64,000 nucleotides of DNA, from assembly GCA_013399895.1 (NCBI GenBank), contig VXBA01005480.1:643490-707489 (forward strand), given 5' to 3'. The DNA is from Serilophus lunatus. Taxonomy: Eukaryota; Chordata; Aves; Passeriformes; Eurylaimidae. Positions 49,301-63,200 of this stretch are shown piece after piece (position 1 is the stretch's first letter; each line of letters opens with the position of its first letter). The notes below the pieces were generated by a model. It was not told the DNA's origin. It saw nothing but the letters and a program-made list of their open reading frames with translations, and searched no databases. A program made the translations under genes and the position numbers.

Positions 49301-50984
49301 GAAACGTGTGAATGTGGGCTTAGGGCATGAGAATTTTAGTCAACACAGCAAAGATACACAGGGAAAAGGGATTATATTGTAATGCCCAGAGCTGCACTAA
49401 TAAATGCAGGAATTTGAGGAGGAACCATCACTTTCAACTGCATGTAGGAGAGCCATGGATTATGGAGCACTTCTACAATAAGGTACTATCCATCTTTCAG
49501 GGTTTGTCACCAGCTCAGGGGACAAAATCCACAGCCCTAACAAGTCTTCTCTGTGCTCCTATAGGTTTGTGGCTTTACCTCCACATCACTTGAGCACAGG
49601 AGCAGTTCAAAGGTAGGGCAGGAGGAAAGGGTGCAGAGAGTATTCCAATGGTCTCAGCTAGAAGGACAGCTCCTTTGATAAAAACATCCCTGTGGCTGCT
49701 GGAATTTGCATTCGGTAATACCTCGTTCCACAAAAGTCAGAGAGATGATCAGGTTTCACTGATGTGACAAATCATTGCAATCACCCACAGCCTTTTCTAC
49801 ACGGATCATGAACAAGAAAGAAATTGAACGAGTGTTTGAAGTTTGCCAAGCACTTCCTGATTTTTCACTTACTAGCTTATGTAGCTGTGATCAGCAGCCA
49901 GTTAAGGAAAAGCCAATATGGATATTTCCAGTTCACTAGCTGTAATTAGATCTGTGACCATGAGCATAAATCTAAAGATCTGACAACCAAGTGGCTGCTT
50001 CTTGATGTACTTCTATTTACTGTCTCAAGAGCCCTCTTCAATCTCTTGTAAAACTATGTATTATGTTCAGATTAAACCCTGGGATAAATATCAAAAATGG
50101 CATAAACTTAGGTAAGTGGTAAAGAGCCAGCAGAGCCAAGGTCACACACACCTTCAACTCAGTGGCTGGGGTTGGGTTTTCCCCTCCAAGCAGATGACAA
50201 AATATAGAGTTTGCCTCAACAGAATCCAGGAGACTTACAAGTGGAATTTCCGTTTAGATTCCCTTATTCCCTTATAAGAGGGCTTGTACATTATTTCTCA
50301 ATTTTATTCTGCATTTTGGCACAGTTGAACAGAGTAGGAGAACAACAAACTTGTGTCCTGTGAGGGAGGAATACAGCAGGCAAGGATCCAAACATGGAAG
50401 TGACTGCAGCTCTTTGCTTTGTTTTGAAAGTTTGTCAGGAATAATTGGAAAATGGATACTGAGCAGGAAGACTCCTAACTAGGATAAACAACATAATACA
50501 GTCGATAGCTGGCATGTTCTACTATTTCTTTACCCACATTAACAATCAAGCATTGATTACCTGTAACATACAGCACATTTTACAGTGTAGCTCCAGGTTT
50601 GGGGGTTTATTTTTTTGTTTCCAGCACAAGGACATCTGCAATGAAGTGGGGAAAGTGCTGACATGCTTGACACACATAAGCAGTGCTGCACACAACCAGG
50701 AGCCTTATCAAATCACAGACACAGACCCCCACATGCTCTTGAATAAGAAAATAGATATCAACTATTCCTACAAGACACCATCAGTGGACTAAAACAAAGC
50801 TGAAAAAGTAAAGCCTTCTATAATATCTTTGAAAAATTGTTTCCAAAACAAGGAATGCTATTACATTTCACAAGTTGAACTTCAAGTAACAAGCAAAAAT
50901 ACCATCAGGCAGTATTGGAAGATCTTACATTTAATGTTTAAAGTAAAAAGCAAAAGAAAACTTTCGAATTTAAGCTGAAATATG
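40373..50984. other. Intergenic region, no confirmed gene
   Basis: No family-recognisable coding exon was found. Three segments resemble conserved regulatory DNA by motif density and composition (about 44500-44920, 45400-45560 and 45790-46240). One segment at 49165-49292 has strong splice-like borders (pyrimidine-containing acceptor ending ACACAG and donor CCAG/GTGAGT) and an open frame across it, so it may be an exon of a non-coding or unknown transcript; no partner exon was found. The open frame at 46424-46825 matches nothing known. Confidence 0.5.
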
Positions 50985-51065
50985 AATCTGCTTTGTGACT
51001 TTGAGCTATGTCTTGTCCTCTTTGTGCCTCTATCAGCCCAGCTGGAAAGTGTAATAATAAATTAA
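50985..51065 (+). mobile_element. Possible ancient MIR SINE fragment
   Basis: The order of words TGTGACTTTGAGC, CTCTTTGTGCCTC, then AAGTGTAATAATAA follows the core of the tRNA-derived MIR SINE (TGTGACCTTGGGC ... CTCTGTGCCTC ... AAATGGGGATAATAAT). Divergence is high, as expected for an element active before the split of birds and mammals. Recognition is by eye only. Confidence 0.4.
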
Positions 51066-51997
51066 GAAACGCAGAAAGAAAGAACAGGTCTCCAATGAGA
51101 TCCAGATGCTCCATTAAACTGCTGTTCCCCTTAAACACCTTCCAAACCATAGCTAAATAGAAATGTGCCTGACAGCTGGATTTTAAGCATGCATGTGAAG
51201 CTGTAGAAATGTCTTTATTTTCCAACAATTAGAAGCTCCCATGCCTGTTGAGGGACTAGAAGCACATTAGTGTCTCCTACCCTTACAAGGTAATTATAAC
51301 AGAACTGCAGTGATGCCACCTCGAGATTAAGAGATCATACATTTTGTGATTCTCTGTTTATACAGTAACTTATTGTGGGGTTTACCTTGGCCAGGCAAGC
51401 TGCACACTGAGATTGCTGTGTGCTACATGAAACTCATTCTTTCCACTGTTACCATGCCTTTTTCTGGCTTCTAATTCCCTGCCCTTTTTGAACTTTGTAT
51501 GGGGTTTTCCTAATTTTTACCCATTTAGGTAACATCATTCTACCAAAGGAACTATATTGCTATTGTATGTACTTAGAAAATGATGACTGGAGCTGGAATT
51601 ATATTATAATGAGAAATTATGCTCATAAGCATCATTATCTCAAGATGTTTGAGACAGAGCTTTAGATGGGTATAATTTTGCTTCCTGCACAAAGAAATAA
51701 GCAGAAAATGGGAGAAAACTGTAGGACTGTCGTGTAACTAAAGACTGATACCATAACAGACACAGAAGAAACTAAATTTTCATGAATATCTACACCACCA
51801 CTGCTTTGTGTCTGTGGTGTTTGGCTTTGCTCCAGCAAATTCCTTTTTAGTACAATTTTTGTAAGAGACATTTGCAGCACATACCACCAAACACTAGACC
51901 TCCTGCAGAATATGTTTGTCAACTCTGTTGGCTCAGATTGCCCTGTTAGGAACTAAAAGGGGAGAACACAACATGAGGCTGCTTCAGAAGATGTTGG

Positions 51998-52037
51998 ATG
52001 TTAAGGAAATGCCTTCTTAGATGTTAAGGAAATGCCT
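51998..52037 (+). repeat. Tandem duplication, 17-base copies at 23-base spacing
   Basis: ATGTTAAGGAAATGCCT occurs at 51998-52014 and again, identically, at 52021-52037. Identical copies suggest a recent slippage or duplication event. Confidence 0.9.
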
Positions 52038-54739
52038 ATGAAGCCCTTACTGCTGTTGAAGTAGCATTAAACTACTAGACAAAGTGCTTCAGTTGAAGTG
52101 TGACACCTACAGAGAAATACCAGATAGAGTTCCCAGAGCATCCCTGAAAATGAAGACTTCCTAATGCCAACCTTACTGCAATGTGGGACAAGTGCCGCTG
52201 AGCTCTGCTGGTGTCCTTGAGAGTTATCTTCTTTCCTCAACAGGAAAAAATCCCTGATAGAATAATTTCAACCCTTTTCTCTGTAAAAGTTACAACCACA
52301 GGATAGGCCAGAAGCAAATACCTCTCTCAGAACTCATTCTTAAATTATTACCAGCTCTCTGCTAGGGAAGCACAGTGCCCCACGTGTTCTTATTGCCGGG
52401 AACAGTACACAGTGATTGAGCAGATTTCTAGTTCAGCATAACTGCACAGGATAATGGCCATTTTCTTTTCAAAAAAGCCATCATCACTTCAAGAGATTAC
52501 CAGGCTCACAGCTGAAATAACAGAACATGGTTGCTTGCCAAAGGACATGGGGAATGTTAAAACACTACAGATGACATTGCTAAGTGGCAAATGACAAAAG
52601 ACAACCAGGGGAATGAAAACTGCTTCATACCAACTGGGTCTTAAATGAATCTGCAGTCACTGCCAGCAAGCTGAGATCTGTCAGAGGTCCCAATTTATGT
52701 GCTCCACAGGAACATGGCTTCTTACGTCCAATTCCCGATACTAACATGGGATGGATGTTCCTCCCATGTCCCCAGCCACAGTGCCAAGGCTCATTGCCAC
52801 CTGGTGGCTAAGAGGGTTTAATACAGCCGACCTTTAGTCGTGGGGTGTAAATAGTTTCAGGAGCGTATCTTTTTAGTTTACTCACTCTTTTAGATCAGCC
52901 CCTTCTCATGGATTTCTATGGGAATGCAGTAAACACCCACATCAGTAACCTCAAATGCAGAAAAATGTCTATTTTCTAGGACTGTCCAATGTTACATGTT
53001 GCTAAAGCAAGTCCTTGGTTCTAAAGTAATATGAAATCACTCCCAAATCAGAAATGTCAGAGGGCATTACTCCTAGGAGGGAACCCCTGATGACGCAGCA
53101 CAGCTCCTCACAGCAGTCAGGCAGGCTTTGAGAGACACAAGAAAGACGTGTGGTACAAAATGATTAAAGTGCACATGGATATAAAGTTGGTACCTGCACT
53201 GATACCGGTTTTGTCTTGAGGCAAAACATTTAGTTCTTCTCCTCTGGCAAAAGATGTGATACAATTATAAAAAGAAATAGTGGAATTTAAAACTAGGAGT
53301 ATTAATCCTTGCTGGATGTATAAGCTTCCAGGTGAAGGATGGCATGTAGCTAAGCACAGCCACTGGAACTGGGATCTGTACCTCAGTATTTGCATGATGA
53401 TGATGTTTTATTGTAAGGAAAAATGTTAGAGATTATTCAAAATAAGGTCACTGCCATTTACTTTGAGACTTCCACCTCTGTCCTGCATGTGGCTCACTAA
53501 CTTGAAATTAAAGTGGAAGAAGAAAATTCGTACAGGCTAAAAACAAGCTCAATTTTTATAGTAGCCTGAACCTCGACCCCTAGAATCCAATACAACTTTC
53601 TTAAAGCTTCATAAAAATTACTACATACCTCTCTGCATCTGCATTTCTCAAGCTTGCCTTCCCCTAACCCACCACATCCAAAATGGGTAGTTGTGGCTAG
53701 AAAATTGCCAGTTCAGATGCCAAAAAAATAGGCCCTTTAAAAGACAAAGCCAGATGTGAATAAAAAATTGTGCAGAAGCTCAACTGAAAATTATAAAATC
53801 TTAGGCTTGACCTTGCTCCACCTATTAATTTTGGGCAGAACTTGCCTAGAAAAGTTAGTGGGTTTGACCTCAGTTTCAAGAAATTAAGGCAAACCATGCT
53901 GAGCAGGGCCTTTGATGTCAGTAAAATTATGCCTGATTTACCCCACCACAACCAAAATTAGAATCCATCCTTTGAAATACCCAGGTGAGTCCTCCCCTGT
54001 ACAGGTTTGTACCTGCACCACAGTGGCAGTTCTCCCCCTATCACCTATTTCTGAGACTTGGAGTATTTAATTGTTCCCTTCTGGCCACAGTGTAGGGGAG
54101 ATTCTCAGGGTCAGAGTTATCGTGGGACATTCCCCTTTATCTGCATTCTCTTCTAATTGCTTACCATCTGCAGCTCCGCAGAACCAGAGAAACCCACTGG
54201 GCAGGATAACCTACATTTTCTCCAAGTCTGCAAAGCCTGTGGCCAGTTGTGAGGTAAAAAAATATGAGAGACCAAAACTTCAAGTTGTATATCCTTTGGT
54301 GTTTTTTAAAAAGAGGATTCTCCTGCCAGACAGAAGGATTGATACAAGTCTAACTATTCAGGGAAGGAGATACTATGTCAGTGACAGAAAAGGGGATGAT
54401 GAAGTAGGACCAGGAAAAAGCCTACATCGAGTGAACAGAAAGCAAGTTCATTATTGGTTTTGTCTGCCAAAATACCTTCCCATATCTCCCCCCTCCTGAC
54501 CTTTAGTACATTACATCCCACAGCTTTTTCTCCCTATGGAACCAAACTGAACATTTACTTTCCTCTGCCTTAGAGCACGAGTTCAATACAGGAAAGCCAA
54601 GCACACTGAGAAAGGTTTTCAGACACGCTCTAGCAGGTCCACAACCACTGGTCACAGCACAAGCATTTTCCAAGGCTGCCTGGGAGCTGAACTGAGGGGC
54701 TGCACTGAGCACATTTCCCTGTGGCTCCTACTGAGAGGA
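52038..54739. other. Intergenic region, no gene seen
   Basis: Only short frames are present. The longest, 54071-54499 on the plus strand (142 codons), opens at TTG and matches nothing I recognise; its first ATG is far inside. It sits close to the CR1 fragment but shows no reverse transcriptase motif. Confidence 0.55.
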
Positions 54740-54890
54740 GCTGAACAGACTGGGAAACCTCAGACATCAAGAACATGACTGCAAAAAGGCCTTGAGCATC
54801 CTGTTCTAATGTCGACATTAGCCCTGCTCGGAGCAGAGGGATGGGACTAAATCACTTCCTGAGATCCTTTCCAACATAAATAGTCAGAGA
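54740..54890 (+). mobile_element. CR1 LINE fragment (degraded 3' end)
   Basis: The sequence follows the conserved 3' untranslated end of chicken-repeat-1 elements: AAGGCCTTGAGCATCCTG, then GCCCTGCTCGGAGCAGAGGG, then GGACTAAATCACTTCCTGAG and CCTTTCCAACATAAATA. The usual terminal octamer repeats (ATTCTATG type) are not intact. Only the 3' part is present, typical of 5'-truncated LINE insertions, and the divergence marks it as old. The 5' limit is uncertain. It is the only clear LINE in the window and supports a bird or other reptile source. Confidence 0.8.
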
Positions 54891-57800
54891 CACTACCAAC
54901 ATCTTTAAAATTTCACTTTTTTTTTTTTTAAACATTAGTTAAATAAAAATAGAAGAACAGAACCTCTTCAGAAATAAGCTGTGCACTATTAATAAGCATA
55001 CTGTAATAAAAACTTTAAGTGAGCCTTAAGTGACTATTAAACACATAATAATGCACTTTCCTACAGACAGCAATGAAATTGAGTACTAAACACTACAGTC
55101 AGAAAAAAATCATTTAGCATAGAAGCCTTGAAAATTCATTATTAAAATAAAAACAAAGGACATTTGTTCTCCCTACATAGGCTGCCATATGAAGAACTTA
55201 TTCCCACATTTCTACTAGAGACTGGTTTAGCTGAAATAAACTCTATGCCTAGGAAAGCAGAGTTAGACATAAAGCATCTTCCAAGTTGCTAGAGAGATCT
55301 TTGTTTGATGGAGGATATTGCAATAGGCTCCCAGGGTTGGTTTGCAGCTTTTACAATTAGCAGTACAAACCCCTCGCTAGACAATGAGGAAGTAACATTG
55401 CAAAGAAATGCTGGTTTCTGGCCAGGCAGACAAAGTTCCTTTTGTAATACCATAACCTTGATTTCTTTTCTTTATCACTGCTTATGTGCTTTGCAGCTCC
55501 CTGTTATCAGGCTTTTACAATGGCTGTCCCAGTCACTGATGTGACTTACAGCATTCCTGCTGCAAGTGCTGACTAATGGATAAAGCCTGGTTTAGGAAGC
55601 AAAAAAAAAAAAATAAAAAATTGGTATACAATTCTGGTTGGTGGGACAGTTTGGTTTGCTACACCAGCCTGTTTAGTTGTGCTTTATCCTCAGTGCCTCC
55701 TCCCCTTTGCAGGCCAATTGCAGTGATTTGTGATCCAGGCATACATTGTAATAATAATCAAAGATCATATGTTTGAATTTACATCTGCTCTTTCCATCCC
55801 CACCTGGGACAGATGGGCACTGGTAGATCTAGGGATCATGTTTTAAGACATTACTGCCCCCAGATATCCACTCACCTCTTTGCCAGTGGTGAGGGCCCCA
55901 TAGCAAACATATGCCAGTCCTGGAATCTGCAGTTTGGCAGATTCCCTTCTGTAACTCCTGCCATGCAACTTCTGCAGAAAGATGGGTTCCACACCTGAGA
56001 GCGAGAATGGAATAAACCATATACCTTGAACAGACAGAACTCATCTGTCACAGCCAGAAAGGCCAATATTTCAGTGACAGAGATTTCAGATATGCATGCC
56101 AAACAACCAAAAGTTCCTTCTGACATGCAGCTACATAAAATCTAAGAACACATTCTTCCTATTTCCTAGTTGATCAGTAGATGCATCAAACTTTGGGGGT
56201 TTTTTCCTGCCTGGTGTTTTCCCTATAGGTCTACTTAAGAAGTGAAGTCATGTACCCTTCCATTTCAAGCACCTTGATGTTTCTCCTGAAGTACAGGTCA
56301 AACCAGCCCTAATCTAGTAAATAAATATTTCCAGTCTTGCAGCTTGTTCTATATCCTGCCCAAAGGTAATGACATCACAGCAACACTCCAGAGATGATGG
56401 GAAAGTATAAACAGTTCTACATCTGCGGTTCATTTGCTATCACTATGAAAAAAACCCACCCAAAACAAGCCTTTGACTGATGGTTGGTTTCCACAGCTTC
56501 ACAAATGAACTATTTCAGGTGAGAGCTGGTGGCAGTTATTTGATAAAACACAGCAGTTCTGATAATACACGAGAGATTTTTTTTTCTAACTTGGACTTTG
56601 TAAATGATAGTATTCAAGGACAAACTTGTCAGGTCAAATCTGACCCAGGTGCTGAATGTGTAAAAGCTGAGAGGTAGAGATTACTGCAAGGAAGATTAAT
56701 GACACTATTAACATGACTGTGTGGAGCTACATAGCTCTGCAGAGAGGAAAAGTTTGGTTTGCAGGGCTAGTCAATGAAGTCTGGGTGTGCACTCTAAGGA
56801 TAATTTTGTTCCTTTTGCGTACAGAGATGTTTTATCTCAAAGTTATTCAAATACACTTGAGTTGTATAAGCAAGCTTTAAAAATTAATATTCTTTCTTCA
56901 AAAATTATTTCACTTGATGAATCAATTACAAGGTAAAATCAGGACAGGTTTGCATCAAAATATGTTCTATTTAACATTATCCCTGTACTGAAAGTGCAAA
57001 ATACAGTAATATGCACAGCTGCTCCCTGTAATACAACATTTTTTCCATGCTGCTGATGCAATGCAATCAGTGTGTGACATTTTTGATTATTATCATTCCA
57101 AATGTGTAAAATTGTGCTCTGATTCTCCTCAAGAAAACCATTTCATAGATCATCAGATATGAAGTACTATAGTGTAAAGAATACAGTTCTTGTGTCAAAC
57201 AACAAGACTTGAAGCAATTCTGTACTATGTTCTTACGTTGTGAAATCAGCCAAGACTCTTCTATCATCATTATTTCACTCATTTACATCAGCTGAAGAGA
57301 TGGAATCTGAGGGAAGCAGGGCCACCTAGAGGGAAGGGCAAATAGTTCTTTATTCCTCTGACTTCAATTCTTCCTTCATTTACAGCTGGTCTCATCACTG
57401 CCAATTCTGTGAGGTGAAATTCTGAGATCTGCTAAGAGATTTTAGCTCATCCTCCTGTCATTCAACAGTTTCATTTTCAAGGGCATTAGGCCCCAGAATC
57501 AGTTTTGGAAGACACTGGATTGTGAGAACAGGACCAAATGTTCACTGAATTCTTTCAGTCTCGCTATTTCCTGAGCTATTTTTCAGCCATCCCTGAGTTT
57601 CCAGAGGTGAATAAATAATTCAGTCAACACATAAACATAATCAGTTTTGAAATCTGCTGAATAAAGGAGCCATTTTTTTCCTCAATCACTGCCTGAGGCT
57701 CATTTTGTGTTAGTGGAAATTCAGTGTGATTAAAACTGTGCATTACCAAAGCAACATCCTGTTCTTAGGTTAGCCCATGAGGATTGCTCCTCGCTATCAG

Positions 57801-60190
57801 TTTGCAAAGATCCTGAATATTCATGGACCTCATTCTCTTCAGATTAGACTGAACTTTTCCACTAACTCTGGAGACTAGGCTGTGAACAAGCTGTACTCAG
57901 ATTTCTTTTATGCAAAATGGTGTTTCTTTACATCACAGAGGTGTGAGAAGCATGAATTCAAATCCTTCCCAGGTAGCCAGGGATTTTGAGAAAGGATTTT
58001 TGTGTGTGCAGGGGTTATTTTCCCTTATTCCCTACTGGAAGTCCCTGGAATGTGATGTGGTCACAATCGCATGTTGGCATTTCACTTTGGATTGGAGCTG
58101 CTTCTGCTCCAGACTATTCAAAGAAGGTAAACAAAGAGCCTGTTGGTGTTTAAAGTTCAGTGCTCTTTGCCATTTCCCTCTCAAGTACCAAGCTCCTAAT
58201 TGAAAGCTTGACATTCTCTACTAGTTCATTAAAACACTTATGGTCTAACTATGAGCTTCTATATTACCTGGTCTTTTCCTAATCACAGCCTTTCTTTCTT
58301 TCTTTTTGCAATGAGCAACTGAAATTGCATCTTCTGGTTTTAACAAACATTTATTCATACTGGCCACCAGGATATAATCTCTCCATCTGGGAACTGCTTG
58401 CTGCAATCCTATTATACGCAGCAGAAATTTAGGAGGATGAATGGAGGCAGTGACAGCATTAATCAGTGTGCCATGTTTGATCTGGGTATGAAATTTCAGA
58501 ATATCTGCTAAAATCCAGACTAGGAGTGTAATTACATCCACCCCTCCTTTCCTCATAATTATTTACATGGAACCACCAGGAGACAGCATGTCATAATATT
58601 CATTCATACTTTCAAACCACAAACAAGGAGAGAGCCGAGCCAGGACTAATGCAAACACACAGAGAAAGAGACAAGTACATCTGGCTGGGAGTAAACAGCC
58701 AGCTTTTTGCTTCCTTTCCTGGAACCTTTCCTGACTTGTGTTCTGCCTCAGTTTATCTTTTCAGAGATGGAATGGCCTGTTTTGGTACTTGTGCAGCATT
58801 TTAAACCATCCTCAGATTCAGGTGCCACTGAAGAATGAGCAAAAGTAGGACTGATCTTTAGGGCTGACAAGCCACCACTGTACAGATGAGCACAGGCTGA
58901 AAGAATTATAATCACATAACCAGTTCCACATCTACCAACCCAATACTAACAGGGGTGAGAATGAAGAGGATTTGAAGCACTCTGCATCATAATGAAAGAG
59001 TGTTTGGAGAAATATCCATAACAAATTGAACCAAACTGGAATTGCTGTTTGCCCGTAGAGCAGACTTGGTGAATTGATATTTATTAGAAACCTTAATTTA
59101 TTTTTTCTGTCTCCATGCCATGGTAACTTGTTATCTATTTTTAAGTACAATAAAAAGTTTGGTTTACTCTTCTTTGAAGTTATTCTAATGTAGTCATTTA
59201 TCCTCTTTTAACAAAATTGCATCAGAATGTAACAAAAACATTTACAGGGGAGTCTGAATAATGGTAAACAGAAATAGATGTAGAATTTAATAGTATTATT
59301 TGTCGTATTTGTCATAGATGAGTATGTACATTTGGTTATTTCTACTGACTCCTCTAATTCTAAACCTATGTTCCAGATTTCACAGAGAAATCTGTTCCTA
59401 AGGGGGTGAATTTTCTCAAAAATCAGTCAATTTCATATAAAAACTCCATATGGAAAAAAACCCTGTTACAGAAAGGTAAAACAAAAATAAATGTTATGCA
59501 ATTCTTTAAAGAAAAGGTTCTCTGTGATTGCAATTGTTTATTCTAAAATTAACCCATATACAGCAGAAATATAAGCTAAATGCTATCCAGAAAATGGTAT
59601 TTACAAGCTAAATGCTACCAGAAAAATAAAATCAGCTGCAACTTTTGACCTGTATATGTTCTTTATTTGTTCTGTTTTTTACAATCATTTAACATCTACT
59701 CGCAGAATGTAATTTTTTAATTTTTCCTGTTATGTTTCTTAGTTATATATATCATCTCTTTCCCAGCTAAATGGAGCTTTCTCACAGAAAGGATTTCCAC
59801 AGGTTGCTCACAAATCCTTCAGCAGCAGCAGCTCTATGTCTATTGAATTATTCTATTGTGTAAATAAAACAACATTTCAAGAGAAGGTGAAAGTTTGCTG
59901 TTGCTCTGCGCATCCATCCAAACTGGAATCCAGAGTTCTCTTGCTTTTAGCACACAAGCTTGCAGATAAAAAGCTTGATAGTCAAAAATTCACAAATAAC
60001 AGTGTTTTCCTAGAACCAGAGCTGTGTGCACAGGCACTCAGATGTATGTAACTCTCACAAATTGGAAGGAGCTCCCAAACGTGTAAGATTAGGAGTCTTT
60101 TTTTGTCAGGTGGCCTTAAGTGAACTGGGCTTGCCTGTAGAAAGAGACCGAAGATAAAAGGTGGCCATATTGGGAGGTTTTACTTTTTTT
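54891..60190. other. Intergenic region, no gene seen
   Basis: AT-rich DNA with a T run at about 54918-54930, an A-rich run at about 55602-55619, and a short tandem duplication near 59573. No coding exon, RNA gene or clear transposon was recognised. A stretch near 58878-58930 vaguely resembles the reverse of a MIR core but is too diverged to call. Confidence 0.55.
59573..59625 (+). repeat. Partial tandem duplication with 32-base period
   Basis: AAGCTAAATGCTATCCAGAAAA at 59573-59594 is repeated with a one- to two-base difference starting at 59605 (AAGCTAAATGCTACCAGAAAA). It looks like an imperfect local duplication. Confidence 0.8.
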
Positions 60191-60210
60191 TGTGTGTGTG
60201 TGTGTGTGTG
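60191..60210 (+). repeat. (TG)10 dinucleotide microsatellite
   Basis: Ten uninterrupted TG units preceded by a T run. Probably polymorphic. Confidence 0.95.
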
Positions 60211-63200
60211 TAAGAAAACTTTTCCTTCAGCTACACTTACCCACCTCAAACAATGAGATCACCACAAATGTATCTGCCTTGCTTTGGGAGTAAATCAGAG
60301 ACTATTTATATCCACAGCTTTGAATTTTTACTGCCTAGTTACACAGGACAAGGCTAAGGAGATAAAAAAGGAGAAAGCAGTTCATAGCTATCTGATAGTC
60401 GGTGCCTTTTCCCCATCCTGGAGAGTTTTACAAACAACTGTTACTTATTAGTTTATGGGTTTGAGCCCTCCGAAAACAGTGCTTTGAAACTTGCCTTGAA
60501 GACATTTACCAAATCTGGTACTTAGGTTTTAATGGTGCAAAACTAATGAAAGGGTAAGATGTGCATAGATTATTGTATATAAATAGTCTGATGCGCCAGG
60601 AGGAATGATGAAGGGAAGTAATGGAAGACAAGTGTTCTACCAGGATTTATGGAGTCCCATCACAGACTGGCACAGGCACCGTGAAGTTCTCCTCTTACAA
60701 ATTTGAGCTAAGCTGCAAGAAGCAAAGCTGTGAGCTTTTATTTTGTGCTGAAAATGTTTTGAGAAAGTACTTTTGAGGAATTTATCATAATGAAGAAAAC
60801 CTAAATTTCCCTATTTGCACTCTCTCATTATGGTTTTAACATTCTAAGGTAAATGGCTCTGATTAGATATTTTCCTTAGGAAATTTCTTCCATTAAGTGG
60901 GAAAGAGATGAATGTCCTGAAAAGGATTTAGTGCAGGCACTAAAGCTGTTGGAAAGGGTTAGTGGCAAGCAAAAGAGATCTCGAATTTCAGCTCATTCTC
61001 TTTAGGTTTCATTGCAGTTGGGCTTGGGTAAACTTGAGCAAATTGAAGTGTGTGCATGCACACATCCTCCTGTTTATGGAGAGTGTAATGACTCCAGGAC
61101 AGCTGACAGAGAATAAATACAAAGTGGTATAAACAGATTTCAGTTCCATTGGTAGCCCTTAGCTAAAGCTTTCCTGTATCCACACAGTGACAGCCTTGGT
61201 AAAGACAGCGCTTAAAAGGGAATGTGAAGTCCAAACCGAGGAGCTAGTTCCATTTTAATGTACATTATATAAACTCTGGATGCAAATATTTCATTGCTCA
61301 AGATCTGACCCCCTCAGCTCAGTTTTCTGCAGATCAAAGGTTGCACTAAACTTTGTCATTATTATTTTTAAATGCTCTAATTAAACTTGGTACAAGATGT
61401 AGCTAAAAGGTCGTAATTTAAGTGCTGTAGACCACAGAGATGCAGCTCTGAGGAAAAGTGTGGTTTTGTGTTGCTAGGGGAACCCTTGATGTGCCATGGC
61501 ATCAGGCACATTTGGGAAAACAAGAAATGAAGCAGAAGTAAGCATTGTTTAATGAAAAACAGGAGAAGATTAAATCAAGGTCTAGAAGACCAAAAGAGGG
61601 AGAGACACAACATTCTTAAAGTGTTTTCTAAGAGTGGTATAACATTTATTTATAATATTTATAACCTTATATTTAGTTATTTCAGAGGAAAAGTTTAGAC
61701 CCTAACTATTGCTTAAGTAAAAGGACTAATGATGCTCTGAAGTGCCTCAGAAGTTTGATGTTTAATCAGTGGAAAGGTGTGGACTGAGACATTCCACAGC
61801 ATTTTTTTAGAAATCCAGAAATCAGGTGAACCTTTCTTCACTTCAGAATTTGTTATAAATCAGATATCAAAAGAACCAACAATCTTATATGCCTAGTTAT
61901 GCCATAATTTACAATCATCTTCTCTGTTACCATGATAATACAAAAATCCCTGTGAGCTGAGAGCTAAACAAAGACTTTCTCTGTCTTCTGTGGATTGAAA
62001 TCACTGCTCTAGATCAGAAGCAAAATGTGTGGGGTCATGGTCTCAGCTGAGCAATGCCCCTTTATATACACTGAGTAGGTAATCTATAAAAGATGGAGAA
62101 ATTAATGTCAAGGAAACAAGTTTCTGAACAACTTGAGTAGAAATGTGTGATTAATTGAATTTTTGGTCAACAGATCACACTTTATTTCGCTTAGTGACAC
62201 TGAAGTATTAAGTCAATACAGCCAAACTTCAACTCAAGCATAGTTTGAAATTCAAAATTACGTTTTGCAAACTGCAAAATAAAATATTTTGACCAGTCTC
62301 AGAGAAATCTACTTTGCTGGGTGAAAACTATTTGAACAAACAGCCTGAGCTCATTTAACAGTTTCACTGCCCTGCACTGGGAGGTTTTTTTGGTGCATAT
62401 ATTTTAAAATATTTCCAAGCATCTACCTTTTTTGCCCTAAAACCCTAGACATGCATCTTCCACAAAGGAAAACTATACAATGGAGATCATGAATACAGAA
62501 GTTCCTCTTTGTTCCTTCTAATTATCCTGGTGCCATGCAACTGAATATTGGGCTTGGTTACAATATTTAGTCAGAGAAAAAAATGGTTCTTCTGGTCACA
62601 AAAGGAGAAAAAAATGAGTATAATCTCCATGGATAGGTAAAAAATTCTGATTTAATGCATATTTCTATTGTACTTCTAAAACAAAAACAAAGGGAACGCT
62701 GATACAGCAGGGAAATTATTTGTAGATAGGCTATGGCTTTAGAATTCCCAAATTCATTTCAGAAAGTATGAATTGCAAACATTAAAACCCAAAAGTGTGT
62801 GAAATGTCTCTAAAAGTATTTGGTGGTTTGGATGTGTTTCTCTACACTGTGTACTTCACACAAGCTTAACTTTCAAGGAATTCTACACTGAAGCACTAAA
62901 AAGTTGTGGAAATTATTATTTACTTTTTATGCCAAACAACATCTATAGTGGATTGTCCATAGAACCCATAAATACAGAATTATAAATTAATTCATCAGTC
63001 CCAATTCCAGAGTAACTTTTCTGTGCACAGACCTCAGATCTAACAGGTTATTATTGCAGCTTTAACTTTAGCAGCTGCTTCTGACAGTTTGCAATATTAC
63101 AGGTGTTGACAGTAACATATTAAAAGGCCTAAATTAGAGGTAGAATCATAACACTGGAAAGACTACTTATTAATGTTATATCGTGACCTATCTTAAGACA

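Noticed and set aside
54071..54499. Plus-strand 142-codon open frame beside the CR1 fragment
   Set aside because: It begins at TTG, resembles no CR1 ORF or other family, and could be a chance frame.
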